Positions 29,528-39,711 of a stretch of 64,000 bases of DNA are shown piece by piece. The number at the start of each line of letters is the position of its first letter. Positions within the stretch are counted from its first letter, which is position 1. The stretch spans positions 127,332-191,331 of the forward strand of contig JAMFSA010000248.1 in assembly GCA_026225055.1 (NCBI GenBank), read 5' to 3'. The notes under the pieces are model-generated. The model searched no databases. It saw only the letters and a program-made list of their open reading frames with translations, and had not been told where the DNA came from. This DNA comes from Mucilaginibacter xinganensis (GTDB lineage: Bacteria > Bacteroidota > Bacteroidia > Sphingobacteriales > Sphingobacteriaceae). A program made the position numbers and the translations under genes.

Positions 29528-30343
29528 ATGAAGTATCTAAAAAATATTAGTTTATTACTTATAGCAGGAAGCTTTGCTGCCTGCAACTCTGGCGTGCAGG
29601 GCAATAAGCAAACGGTAGATACAAAAGATACGTTAGCTTATACTTATAAAACGTTTAAGCAACGCGATGCAGATTGCGGAAACAATCCGGATAGTACCTG
29701 TACCATAGTGAAAGTCAGCTATCCTGATTTTGAAGGCAAAACAACGTTGAACGATTCGGTTAAGCGTAATTTTATCAGGCTATTCGCGACAGCTTCGGGT
29801 AAAGTAGATACAGCATATAGTCAGCTTGCTGATAATTTTATAGGCGTTTATAAAGCTTTTAAAAAGGAGCAGCCAAAATCAACACTGATCTATCTGCTCG
29901 ACGGGCATGCCAAAGTATTGAAACAGGACTCGGCTGTAGTAACAGTTGAGGTTTCGGGTTATTCGTATCACGGCGGTCCGCATGGTATCGATCTTACATC
30001 ATACGTTAACTGGGATATAAAGGCGAACAAAAGCATAGCGCTCAACGATATTTTCGTTACCGGTTATCAGGATAAATTAAACCAGGTTGCCGAACAAATA
30101 TTCCGTAAAAATGAGAAGTTACAGGACACCGCAAAATTAAATAACGGGCGCACCTATTTTTTTAAGGATAATAAATTCAGTTTGTCAGATAATTACTTGA
30201 TTACCCCAGAAGGTATACAGTTTTTGTATAACGTATATACCATTAAGCCCTATGCCGCCGGTAAAACAGATTTGTTAGTGCCGTATGCGCAAATAAAAGC
30301 ATTGCTATTGCCCAATTCAGTAATTAAAAATTACTTAAAATAG
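29528..30343 (+). CDS. Lipoprotein with RsiV/PdaC-like (DUF3298/DUF4163) domain
   Basis: Lipobox SFAACNSG; VEVSGYSYHGGPHGIDLTSYVNWDIKANKSIALNDIF. Confidence 0.75.
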   Translation: MKYLKNISLLLIAGSFAACNSGVQGNKQTVDTKDTLAYTYKTFKQRDADCGNNPDSTCTIVKVSYPDFEGKTTLNDSVKRNFIRLFATASGKVDTAYSQLADNFIGVYKAFKKEQPKSTLIYLLDGHAKVLKQDSAVVTVEVSGYSYHGGPHGIDLTSYVNWDIKANKSIALNDIFVTGYQDKLNQVAEQIFRKNEKLQDTAKLNNGRTYFFKDNKFSLSDNYLITPEGIQFLYNVYTIKPYAAGKTDLLVPYAQIKALLLPNSVIKNYLK

Positions 30344-30524
30344 CCAACCGATTAGTTTCGGGGCATTCTATTCAATTATAGCCATTGATATTCTTAATGG
30401 CTATAATTTCTTCTCCTTAACATTTATTATACTAAGTATTAACTTTTGTGGCATTTGGTTAAAACCATTAACAATAGTTTTACGGCATAAATGCTGAAAC
30501 CCAATTAATACTAAATCATAATTA

Positions 30525-32918
30525 ATGTTCACGAAAAATTTACGATTGCTCAGGCGAAATGCTTGTTATGTTACTATTGCACTTATTAGTGTTTTTAGTG
30601 TGAGTACAACTAATGCAGCAGTCAAATCCTACACAAAAGACGCTGATGGTGTTACTTTCTCCCTTGATAAGGGCGAAATGAAAGTTAAAGTTTGTACCGA
30701 TGATATCATCGAAGTAAAGTACACCATGTTCAATGATTTCTCTCAAAAGGAATCGCTGGTTGTAAATAATAAATGGCTCACAAAAACAGGGTTTACGGTA
30801 ACTGAGGGCAACGGCGTCATTACCATCACCACAGCGAAACTTAAACTGGTTATTGATAAAGCCACCAACGCTATTACTTATCTTGATAAAAAAGGCAACG
30901 TAATAACCTCCGAAGATAAAACAGATAACAAAAGAATGCAGGCTGCTACTATAGCTGGCATCAATACCTACAATTGCACTTCGCAGTTCAACTCACCTGC
31001 TGATGAAGCGTTGTTTGGCTTAGGCTGTCATCCTGAAGATACGTTATCTATCAATTACAAGGGCCGCGACCAGCAAATGCTTATTAAATATATGACAGGC
31101 GCTATCCCCGTTTTGTTATCAACCAAAGGTTATGGCTTACTATGGGATAACTATTCCGCATCAAACTTTTACGGTGCCGAGGCTAATAACACAAAGTTTA
31201 AATATGTATCAGAAAGCGGCAGGCAGGTTGATTATTATTTCTTCTATGGCCCCGATTTCGACCGAATCATTAATTCATATCGCATAGCTACGGGCAAAGC
31301 ACCGATGTTTGCTAAATGGGTGTTCGGATTGTTCCAATCGCAGGACAGATATAAAAGTCAGGATGAGATACTAAGCGTTAAGGACAATTACCGTAAAAAT
31401 AATATCCCTGTTGATGCTATAGTGCAGGATTGGTACTGGTGGGCACCGCTTCCTATTGGCTCGCATATCATGAACCACGATAGGTACCCAGATCCTAAAG
31501 CCATGATCGACGAATTGCATAAGGCAAACGTACATGCCATGATATCCATATGGCCTGTATTCGGCAGTGGAACAAAGGATTTTGACGCGATGAAAAGCAA
31601 AGGCTATTTAACCAGCATCACCTGGGATAATTTTGTTACCCATACCTGGGATACTTATTATGATGCGCACAACCCTAAAGCCCGTGCCCTGTATTGGGCG
31701 CAGGCCCGTGATAGTGTTGTGAAACGCTACGGCTGGGACGGCTGGTGGGTTGACCAATGCGAACCTGATAACGGCGCTTTGCTGGATGAACGCCGCAAAG
31801 CAGATTTCTCCGTAGGTAAGGGTATCGATTATTTCAACACCTATTCGCTGGAGCACTCAAAAGGTATTTACCAGGGCTGGCGCAAGGATATTCCTAACAA
31901 AAGAGCATTCTTTTTGATCAGACAGTCGTTTGCCGGTGAGCAGCGCAACGCGGCCACACTATGGTCGTCGGATGTTACAACCACATTCAATGCTTTAAGG
32001 AATCAGATTCCGCAAGGTATCAATGCCTGCGTATCGGGCATACCTTACTGGACATCTGATATCGGCGGCTATATCTCAAGAACTTCACCGGATGGCATCC
32101 CTGATTGGTCGCAGCCCGAGATGCGCGAACTGTTTACCCGCTGGTTCCAGTTCGGTACATTTAGTCCTATTATGCGTATTCACGGTAAGGGCGAGAGGGC
32201 ATTGTTCTCCAATAATTGGGACGATAACACCAAAGCTATCCTGCTTAAGTACGATAAATTACGCTACCGCCTGTTGCCATACACATACTCATTGGCGGGC
32301 CGCGTCACTAATGACAATTATACCATTATGCGTTCGCTGGCATTTGATTTCCGTGGCGATAAAAATGTATATAGCATTCCAGATCAGTATATGTTTGGCC
32401 CGGCGTTTTTAGTTAACCCTGTAACCGCGCAAGGTAAAACAAGCCGTAACGTATACCTGCCTGCATCAACCAAATGGTTCGACTTTTATACCGGCAAACA
32501 ATACGATGGCGGCCAAAGCATAGAGTCAGCAGCGCCTATAGATATTATTCCGTTGTATATTAAAGCCGGCTCAATAGTACCAATGGGCCCTGTTATGCAA
32601 TACGCTACTGAAAAACCGGCCAGCAATATCGAATTAAGAATATATCCTGGTGCCAGTGGCCAGTTTACTTATTATGAAGATGAGAACGATAGCTACAACT
32701 ACGAAAAAGGCGCTTCAGCAACTTTTAAATTTATCTGGAACGATAAAACACGCCAGCTGACTATCTCTGATACTAAAGGTAGTTTTAATGGGATGATCAA
32801 AAAACACACGTTTAATGTAGTGTTGGTTAACGAAGATCATGGTTCTGGTACAGATGCAATAGCTAAAGCGGACAAAGTGGTAAGTTATACAGGTAAAACT
32901 ATAATAGTGAAAATATAA
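30525..32918 (+). CDS. GH31 glycosidase (predicted alpha-xylosidase), copy B
   Basis: Colinear and highly similar to copy A; DAIVQDWYWWAPLPIGSH, RYGWDGWWVDQCEPDN, MRIHGKGERALFSNNW. Confidence 0.9.
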   Translation: MFTKNLRLLRRNACYVTIALISVFSVSTTNAAVKSYTKDADGVTFSLDKGEMKVKVCTDDIIEVKYTMFNDFSQKESLVVNNKWLTKTGFTVTEGNGVITITTAKLKLVIDKATNAITYLDKKGNVITSEDKTDNKRMQAATIAGINTYNCTSQFNSPADEALFGLGCHPEDTLSINYKGRDQQMLIKYMTGAIPVLLSTKGYGLLWDNYSASNFYGAEANNTKFKYVSESGRQVDYYFFYGPDFDRIINSYRIATGKAPMFAKWVFGLFQSQDRYKSQDEILSVKDNYRKNNIPVDAIVQDWYWWAPLPIGSHIMNHDRYPDPKAMIDELHKANVHAMISIWPVFGSGTKDFDAMKSKGYLTSITWDNFVTHTWDTYYDAHNPKARALYWAQARDSVVKRYGWDGWWVDQCEPDNGALLDERRKADFSVGKGIDYFNTYSLEHSKGIYQGWRKDIPNKRAFFLIRQSFAGEQRNAATLWSSDVTTTFNALRNQIPQGINACVSGIPYWTSDIGGYISRTSPDGIPDWSQPEMRELFTRWFQFGTFSPIMRIHGKGERALFSNNWDDNTKAILLKYDKLRYRLLPYTYSLAGRVTNDNYTIMRSLAFDFRGDKNVYSIPDQYMFGPAFLVNPVTAQGKTSRNVYLPASTKWFDFYTGKQYDGGQSIESAAPIDIIPLYIKAGSIVPMGPVMQYATEKPASNIELRIYPGASGQFTYYEDENDSYNYEKGASATFKFIWNDKTRQLTISDTKGSFNGMIKKHTFNVVLVNEDHGSGTDAIAKADKVVSYTGKTIIVKI

Positions 32919-32969
32919 TTACGGTTAACTGTAATTTTTGAGAAGCCCCTTAATTCTCTGATCATATAT

Positions 32970-33010
32970 ACAAACAATACCGTTGCATTTGCAGCGGTAT
33001 TTGTATTTTA
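32970..33010 (+). terminator. Putative terminator after GH31 copy B
   Basis: Inverted repeat CAAACAATACCGTTGC-ATTT-GCAGCGGTATTTG followed by a T-rich stretch. Confidence 0.5.
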
Positions 33011-33215
33011 AAAGGGATCGTTTTAGTCCTCTTAAAACATTATACTAATATTTCATTTGCTGATATTATTTTATCAAGTCCCTGTGTAAATGTGTAAATA
33101 AAGGCTAAAAAGGCACTTTTGTGCAAAAAATAGTGTCATATAAACCTTTATTTTGCCTATCTTAGTAGTATGTACCCGCGGCTCTTTTGGGGTGCTTTTA
33201 CCAATTGTTTAAACC

Positions 33216-36200
33216 ATGCTGAAAATTTACATATCAATTGTATTGTGTTTTGTTATGTCGCAGTGTGTAGTTGCGCAAAATAATCAATACCAGTTTTCGC
33301 AGTTAGATATTACAAATGGCTTATCCAATAACCGTGTAATTTGTATCTATAAAGATGCTGAAGGTTTTATGTGGTTTGGTACTACCGCCGGATTAAACAG
33401 GTATGATGGTTACGAGTTTAAAGTATTTAAGCATGATGCAAACAATGCCAATTCGCTCATTAATAATTATGTTGATCATATTTATGAGGGCCCGAATAAA
33501 AAGATGTGGGTATACACCAATAACGGCATCAGTATTTATGACCCTAACACCGAAAAATTCTCAAACAATGTTGCTGATGAACTGCTAAAATATAATATAA
33601 AGGCTGATGAAGTTGTATCCTTAAAAAAGGATAATACAGGTAACTTTTGGTTTATAAGCAAAAACGAAGGCGTTTATCGTTATAACCCCAACACTAAAAC
33701 TACTGTTACCTATAATGCTGCTGCACAATCTAAAATTGTTCTCTATTCAAATAGTGTTGATGAAGTAGTTGAAACAAAAGATGGCTATGTTTGGCTGATT
33801 TATAACGATGGCGTAATTGATAAATTGGATACCCGTGCAAACAAAGTTGTATTACGAACATATAGCTTATGCAAGGCAAATAACAACAAGCTGCAGCCAT
33901 ATTCTGCAATGGTTGATAACGACCAGAACCTGTGGATCTATGTTTCAGAAAGCTCAATCGGCCTTTATTATTACAATACCAAAGCCAACGGGTTGCAGCA
34001 TTTTGTTAAGGGGGGCGACATAGTCAACCTTAACTCAAATGTTATTAATAACGTAGTACAGGGTGATGATAATAACATTTGGATAGGTACCGACCATGGC
34101 GGTATCAACATGGTTAATTTAAAGGCTCACAAAATTAATTATATATTAAACCGTGATGATGACCCAAAATCATTAAAAGGAAATGCGGTGGTATTGTATA
34201 AAGATAATATAGGCATTATATGGGCAGGTACGTTTAAACAAGGCATCAGCTACTACCACAAAGGCATTATACAGTTCCCGCTTGTGCGCCATTACCTTAT
34301 GGACAGCTCAAGTTTACCTTATGAAGATGTTGATTGTTTTGCAGAGGATGCGAACGGCAATTTGTGGATAGGTACCAATGGGGGAGGCCTGGTGTTTTTT
34401 GATGAAAAAACTAAAAAGTACACCCAGTATAAACACGATCCGGCAAACCCCAATAGTCTGTCAAATGATATAATTATTAGTTTATATATCGATCATAACC
34501 ATAAGCTATGGATAGGTACCTATTTTGGTGGTTTGGAGCGTTTAGATGGCGATAAATTTGTTCATTACCGCCATAAGGATAATATTCCGGGTAGTTTATC
34601 GGATGACCGTGTATACACCATCATCGAAGATTCATCAAACAAGTTGTGGGTAGGCACTTTTACGGGTGGCTTAAATGTTTATGATAGCAAAGCAGACGAT
34701 TTTAATCATCCCCGCTTTTCAACCTTATCAAACTATACTTCAGTTTTGTATGAAGACAAACAGAAAAATATCTGGATAGGGCGGGATAAAGGCGTGGATG
34801 TAATTAATGAATACGGCAGATGGAGCAAACACTATTTTAACAAGCCCGGCAACCCTAATAGCCTCGTATCAGATGATGTTAATAGTATAATGCAGGATCA
34901 CAGGGGATTGATCTGGATCGGGACTAAAGAGGGCTTAAGCATATTAAATCCCAGTACCGGTAAATTTATCAATGTTGAAGAAAAACAGGGCTTGCCCAGT
35001 AATAACATATGGAATGTGCTTGAAGATAACAGCGGCCGCATTTGGGTAAGCAGTGCCAATGGCGTTGCAAGTATAAAGCTGATACCAACAGGCGACAGTT
35101 ATACTTATGAAATTCATAAATATAATGAGTTTGATGGTTTACAGGGTAATGAGTTTAACGCTAATGCAGCGCTGAAACTGAGGAATGGTAATATTATATT
35201 TGGTGGTGCCCACGGCTTTAATTTGTTTAATCCCGAAAGTATAAGCTCGCCTGATATAAAACCGCAATTGTTATTTACCGATTTTCAGCTATTTAATAAA
35301 ACGATAAATGCCGGCGATACCATTAACGGTAAAGTGGTTTTAACCTCATCTATTACAAAAACGCAATCGTTGGTTTTAAATCATAACCAAAACGTTTTCA
35401 GCATTTCATTTGCGGCCTGCGATTATTTTAATCCCGATAAAATAAAATACCAGTATCAGTTAGAGAATTTTGATAAAGACTGGCTCACATCGCCATCCGG
35501 TTCACGTAAAGTAACCTACACCAACTTAGATGCCGGCGATTATGTGTTTAAAGTAAAAGCCAGAAATATTAACAACCCCAAGGATGTAAGCATAATTACG
35601 CTCAATATTACCATACTTCCACCATTCTGGAAATCTACTCTGGCTTATATATTCTATTTTGTATTGATTGTAAGCATATTGTTCTATATCCGGCATAGGG
35701 GGATACTCAAATTAAGAAGAGAGTTTGAAGCAACACAAGGTAAACTGGAAGAAGAGCGTAAGATCACTGCCGAGCGCGCGGAAGCGCACCGCATGCATGA
35801 GCTAGACCTGATGAAGATCAAGTTCTTTACCAATGTAAGTCATGAGTTCAGAACACCTTTATCATTGATCATATCGCCCATTGATACATTGATTAAAAAC
35901 AGCGACAGAACAGAGCAAAAGAACCAGTTGCTCATGATCAAGCGTAATGGCAGGCGTTTGCTCAATCTTGTAAATCAGTTACTTGATTTCAGAAAAATGG
36001 AATTCAAGGAACTGAGGCTTGATCTGCAAAAAGGCGATATCGTTAAATTTATAAAAGAGGTTGCTGCATCATTTACCGATCTGGCTGATCAAAATCACAT
36101 AGGTTATTTGTTTGATAGCGAGGTTAGTTCGCTATGCGCGAAGTTCGATCATGATAAAATAGAACGGATCCTGTTTAACCTGCTTTCCAATTCATTTAAG

Positions 36201-37373
36201 TTTACGCCGTCGGGCGGTCATATCAGTGTTTTGTTAAGGGTGATAAATACCGATGTTGTTGATCCGCTTAGACAATTGCTGGAGATAAAAGTTGTTGATA
36301 CCGGTATCGGCATATCAAAAGAGAAACAGGAAAAGATATTTGAACGGTTCTTCCAGGTGAATTTGCCTGAAGGTTTGCTGAATCAGGGTAGTGGTATAGG
36401 CCTGTCTATAAGCCACGAGTTTGTGAAAATGCACTCAGGTGAAATATATGTAGAAAGCGAACCCGGCAATGGAAGTACATTTAGTATACAACTGCCATTA
36501 AATATTGAGGAAGAGAATATTACACTCGAAACACCGGTTATTCAAAAAACCGATGATGTTGTAAAGCAGGTAAAACCCACCTGGGAATCAGAAAAGAAAC
36601 CTGTTGTGCTGCTAATTGAGGATAATGATGATCTGCGTTTCTATCTGAAAGATAATTTAAAGCATACTTTTAATATTCTTGAGGCTGCCGATGGCAAAGA
36701 AGGTTGGCAAAAAGCACTTGCTTTACATCCAAACCTGATAGTAAGTGATGTAAGCATGCCCGAAATGAATGGCCTCGATCTTTGTAAGAAAATAAGGAAC
36801 GATAGCCGTACCGCCCACATACCAATCATCCTGTTAACAGCATTAACTGAGGAAGAAGACCAGCTGATAGGCTTAACAAATGGCGCTAACGACTATATAG
36901 GCAAGCCATTTAATTTTGAGATCTTATTGTCAAAGATCAACGGTTTGCTATCCATGCAACAAACTTTTAAAAAGACCTACCAAAAACAAATGGACATCCA
37001 GGTTCAAAACCTGGATATTGTATCGGAAGATGAAAAGTTTTTGAAGAACGTTTTTGATTGCATCGAAAAAAATATCACTAATTATAATTTCTCGGTAGAG
37101 GAGCTGAGCAGGCAGATGTCGTTAAGCCGTGTATCGCTTTATAAAAGATTGCTGGCACTTACGGGGAAAACACCGGTTGATTGTATAAGAACTGTGCGCC
37201 TTAAAAGAGCAGTACAGCTCTTAGAGAAAAGCCAGTTAAGTATCGCTAACATAGCTTATGAAGTAGGCTTTAATAACCCAACTTATTTTTCAAAAGTGTT
37301 TAAGGACGAATATGGCGCAGTACCATCAGAGTATGTGCTTGCAATCCGTAAAAAAGAGATAGAAACAACCTGA
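33216..37373 (+). CDS. Hybrid two-component system regulator (HTCS): reg_prop propellers, Y_Y_Y, HisKA/HATPase, REC, AraC HTH
   Basis: Repeated NxWIGTxxGGL motifs; FFTNVSHEFRTPLSLI; IGLSISHEFV; VVLLIEDNDDLRFYL with LIVSDVSMPEMNGL; C-terminal AraC HTH (IANIAYEVGFNNPTYFSKVFKDEYG). Confidence 0.97.
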   Translation: MLKIYISIVLCFVMSQCVVAQNNQYQFSQLDITNGLSNNRVICIYKDAEGFMWFGTTAGLNRYDGYEFKVFKHDANNANSLINNYVDHIYEGPNKKMWVYTNNGISIYDPNTEKFSNNVADELLKYNIKADEVVSLKKDNTGNFWFISKNEGVYRYNPNTKTTVTYNAAAQSKIVLYSNSVDEVVETKDGYVWLIYNDGVIDKLDTRANKVVLRTYSLCKANNNKLQPYSAMVDNDQNLWIYVSESSIGLYYYNTKANGLQHFVKGGDIVNLNSNVINNVVQGDDNNIWIGTDHGGINMVNLKAHKINYILNRDDDPKSLKGNAVVLYKDNIGIIWAGTFKQGISYYHKGIIQFPLVRHYLMDSSSLPYEDVDCFAEDANGNLWIGTNGGGLVFFDEKTKKYTQYKHDPANPNSLSNDIIISLYIDHNHKLWIGTYFGGLERLDGDKFVHYRHKDNIPGSLSDDRVYTIIEDSSNKLWVGTFTGGLNVYDSKADDFNHPRFSTLSNYTSVLYEDKQKNIWIGRDKGVDVINEYGRWSKHYFNKPGNPNSLVSDDVNSIMQDHRGLIWIGTKEGLSILNPSTGKFINVEEKQGLPSNNIWNVLEDNSGRIWVSSANGVASIKLIPTGDSYTYEIHKYNEFDGLQGNEFNANAALKLRNGNIIFGGAHGFNLFNPESISSPDIKPQLLFTDFQLFNKTINAGDTINGKVVLTSSITKTQSLVLNHNQNVFSISFAACDYFNPDKIKYQYQLENFDKDWLTSPSGSRKVTYTNLDAGDYVFKVKARNINNPKDVSIITLNITILPPFWKSTLAYIFYFVLIVSILFYIRHRGILKLRREFEATQGKLEEERKITAERAEAHRMHELDLMKIKFFTNVSHEFRTPLSLIISPIDTLIKNSDRTEQKNQLLMIKRNGRRLLNLVNQLLDFRKMEFKELRLDLQKGDIVKFIKEVAASFTDLADQNHIGYLFDSEVSSLCAKFDHDKIERILFNLLSNSFKFTPSGGHISVLLRVINTDVVDPLRQLLEIKVVDTGIGISKEKQEKIFERFFQVNLPEGLLNQGSGIGLSISHEFVKMHSGEIYVESEPGNGSTFSIQLPLNIEEENITLETPVIQKTDDVVKQVKPTWESEKKPVVLLIEDNDDLRFYLKDNLKHTFNILEAADGKEGWQKALALHPNLIVSDVSMPEMNGLDLCKKIRNDSRTAHIPIILLTALTEEEDQLIGLTNGANDYIGKPFNFEILLSKINGLLSMQQTFKKTYQKQMDIQVQNLDIVSEDEKFLKNVFDCIEKNITNYNFSVEELSRQMSLSRVSLYKRLLALTGKTPVDCIRTVRLKRAVQLLEKSQLSIANIAYEVGFNNPTYFSKVFKDEYGAVPSEYVLAIRKKEIETT

Positions 37374-37556
37374 TCATTGTCCTCGTGTCAATACTGTTGA
37401 CTTAACACTATTCCGTATTAACATTTTTTATATTGAAACGCTATTTTTTAGCATTGACTTAAAAAGCTAAAAAAATATTTTTGACGTAGCGTCTGAAATC
37501 CATTGTGTTTTGATAAATAAGTGTATTTTTGACAATAAACCATTTATAAAACCAAT

Positions 37557-38918
37557 ATGAAGTATATCTGCTCACTAGCTATTTTGCTTTTTGTTAGCTG
37601 GTACAATCCCTCTATCGCGCAAAATGTTGCACCAACACCTCCTATGGGCTGGAATAGTTATAACTGTTTTGGCTCAGCTGTACATGAGAATGAAGTAAAG
37701 GCTAATGCCGATTACGTGGCGCAAAATCTTAAACAATACGGCTGGCAGTATATTGTAGTTGATTTTTTATGGTCGTATGATAATCCTCCAGGTAGCAACG
37801 TAGGCAACCCTTTTCAGAAAAATTTACAGGACGGCTCCTATATTCCCTGGCTTACCATGGATGAGTATGGCAGGTTAACACCGCAGCCAACAAAATTTCC
37901 ATCGGCATTTGGTGGCAAGGGCTTTGCGCCGTTGGCAGCTTATGTACATTCATTAGGTTTAAAGTTTGGTATCCACGTAATGCGGGGGATTCCGCGCCAG
38001 GCAGTGTGGGCCAAATCGCCGGTAAAAGGCACCAATGGTATAACTGCCGATATGATAGCAGATACCAGTTCAACCTGCCCGTGGATGAACCATATGTATG
38101 GTATTGATATGAAGAAACCCGGGGCGCAGGAATATCTGAACTCAATATTAGAGTTATATGCCTCATGGGGCGTTGATTTTATTAAGGTTGATGATATAGC
38201 AAGGCCTTATCGCGAAGCAGAAATTGAAGGGTACCATAAAGCGATACAAAACAGTGGCAGGCCGATAGTATTAAGCCTGTCGCCAGGTGCCACCGCTTTA
38301 AGTGAAGCGGATCATGCTACAAAAAATGCCAATATGTGGCGTATGGCTGATGATTTTTGGGATAACTGGAAAGAGATAATCGGGATGGTGGGCTATGCCG
38401 AGCAATGGCAGGGTAAAGATGGCCCCGGTCACTGGCCCGATTGCGATATGATACAGATAGGCAAGCTATCAAAGCGTGGCCCGGTTGGTGAGGAACGTTA
38501 CAGCAGGTTTACACCCGATGAGGAGTATACCCACATGACCTTCTGGAGCATTTTCCGGTCGCCATTAATGCTGGGCGGCAACCTGCCCGAGAACAGGCCA
38601 TTTGAACTGCAACTATTCAATAACAGCGAAGTTATTGCCGTAAACCAGCAAGGCGAAAACCCGCGTGAGCTTTACCGTAAAGATGACAGTATGGTATGGT
38701 ATTCGCATGTGCCAAACAGCAAGGATCTGTACGTAGCCCTGTTTAATCTTGGCGAAGCCACTGGCGATGTAAGCGTAGATTTTGCATCGTTAGGACTAAA
38801 AGGCAAGGTGAAAGTAAGGGATCTCTGGAAAAAACAGGATATAGGTTCGTTTAGCAAAAGTTATCATCAACAGGTGAATAAACATGGCGCGGCTTTGTTT
38901 AAACTATCTGTAAAATAA
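37557..38918 (+). CDS. GH27 alpha-galactosidase
   Basis: PPMGWNSYNCFG, KFGIHVMRGIPR, GVDFIKVDDIA, TFWSIFRSPLMLGGNLP. Confidence 0.93.
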   Translation: MKYICSLAILLFVSWYNPSIAQNVAPTPPMGWNSYNCFGSAVHENEVKANADYVAQNLKQYGWQYIVVDFLWSYDNPPGSNVGNPFQKNLQDGSYIPWLTMDEYGRLTPQPTKFPSAFGGKGFAPLAAYVHSLGLKFGIHVMRGIPRQAVWAKSPVKGTNGITADMIADTSSTCPWMNHMYGIDMKKPGAQEYLNSILELYASWGVDFIKVDDIARPYREAEIEGYHKAIQNSGRPIVLSLSPGATALSEADHATKNANMWRMADDFWDNWKEIIGMVGYAEQWQGKDGPGHWPDCDMIQIGKLSKRGPVGEERYSRFTPDEEYTHMTFWSIFRSPLMLGGNLPENRPFELQLFNNSEVIAVNQQGENPRELYRKDDSMVWYSHVPNSKDLYVALFNLGEATGDVSVDFASLGLKGKVKVRDLWKKQDIGSFSKSYHQQVNKHGAALFKLSVK

Positions 38919-38926
38919 AAACTAAT

Positions 38927-39697
38927 ATGCCATCGTCAAAAGTATCATCAAGAAGAAAATTCTTACAACAGGCATCATTTTTGGGTGCTGCAGCAGTTGC
39001 TGCACCATCAATGCTAACGGCATCGCCATTATCAACCAATGAGAAAGTTGCCGATGGTTATACATTTCTGTTCCAGGGCGATTCCATCACTGATGGTAAC
39101 CGAAGCAGGAATATGGATTGGAACCATGTTTTAGGGCATGGTTATGCCTATCTCATCGCGGCACGATTGTGGTATGATCTGCCGGCAAAAGGATATCATT
39201 TTTTTAACAGGGGGATAAGCGGTAATAAGGTTACAGACCTTGCCCAACGCTGGCAGGATGATGCCATCGCTATAAAACCTGATCTGCTAAGTATATTGGT
39301 TGGTGTGAATGATGTAAACGCCGCTATCTCCGGTGATAAAAACTTTACCGTAGCAAGCTACGAGAACGATTATCGTGCATTACTAACACAAACCAAAAAG
39401 CAGTTACCCTCAACCGAAATTGTTATTTGCGAGCCATTTATACTTCCGGTAGGCAGGGTTAAGGATAACTGGGATAAATGGCAGCAGGAAATAATTGGTA
39501 GACAGCAGGTAGCCAAAAAGCTTGCCGATGAATTTAATCTTATATACGTCCCCTTACAGGAAACCTTTAACCAGGCACTTAAAAAGGCACCTGCCGATTA
39601 CTGGATCTGGGATGGCGTACACCCGATGCCCGGCGGTCACGAATTAATGGCCAGGCAATGGATAAAACAGGTAAATAAAAAGATCAGGATCAGTTAA
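38927..39697 (+). CDS. SGNH/GDSL hydrolase with Tat signal (candidate carbohydrate esterase)
   Basis: SRRKFLQQAS Tat motif; LFQGDSITDGNRSR, ILVGVNDVNA, WIWDGVHPMPGGHELMA. Confidence 0.9.
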   Translation: MPSSKVSSRRKFLQQASFLGAAAVAAPSMLTASPLSTNEKVADGYTFLFQGDSITDGNRSRNMDWNHVLGHGYAYLIAARLWYDLPAKGYHFFNRGISGNKVTDLAQRWQDDAIAIKPDLLSILVGVNDVNAAISGDKNFTVASYENDYRALLTQTKKQLPSTEIVICEPFILPVGRVKDNWDKWQQEIIGRQQVAKKLADEFNLIYVPLQETFNQALKKAPADYWIWDGVHPMPGGHELMARQWIKQVNKKIRIS

Positions 39698-39711
39698 CGG
39701 GTTTTAATTAT

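Noticed and set aside
32023-32412. 129-aa alternative-frame ORF inside GH31 copy B
   Set aside because: Overlaps conserved GH31 catalytic sequence; a similar shadow frame appears in copy A (24515-24730), so it is explained by the paralogy.
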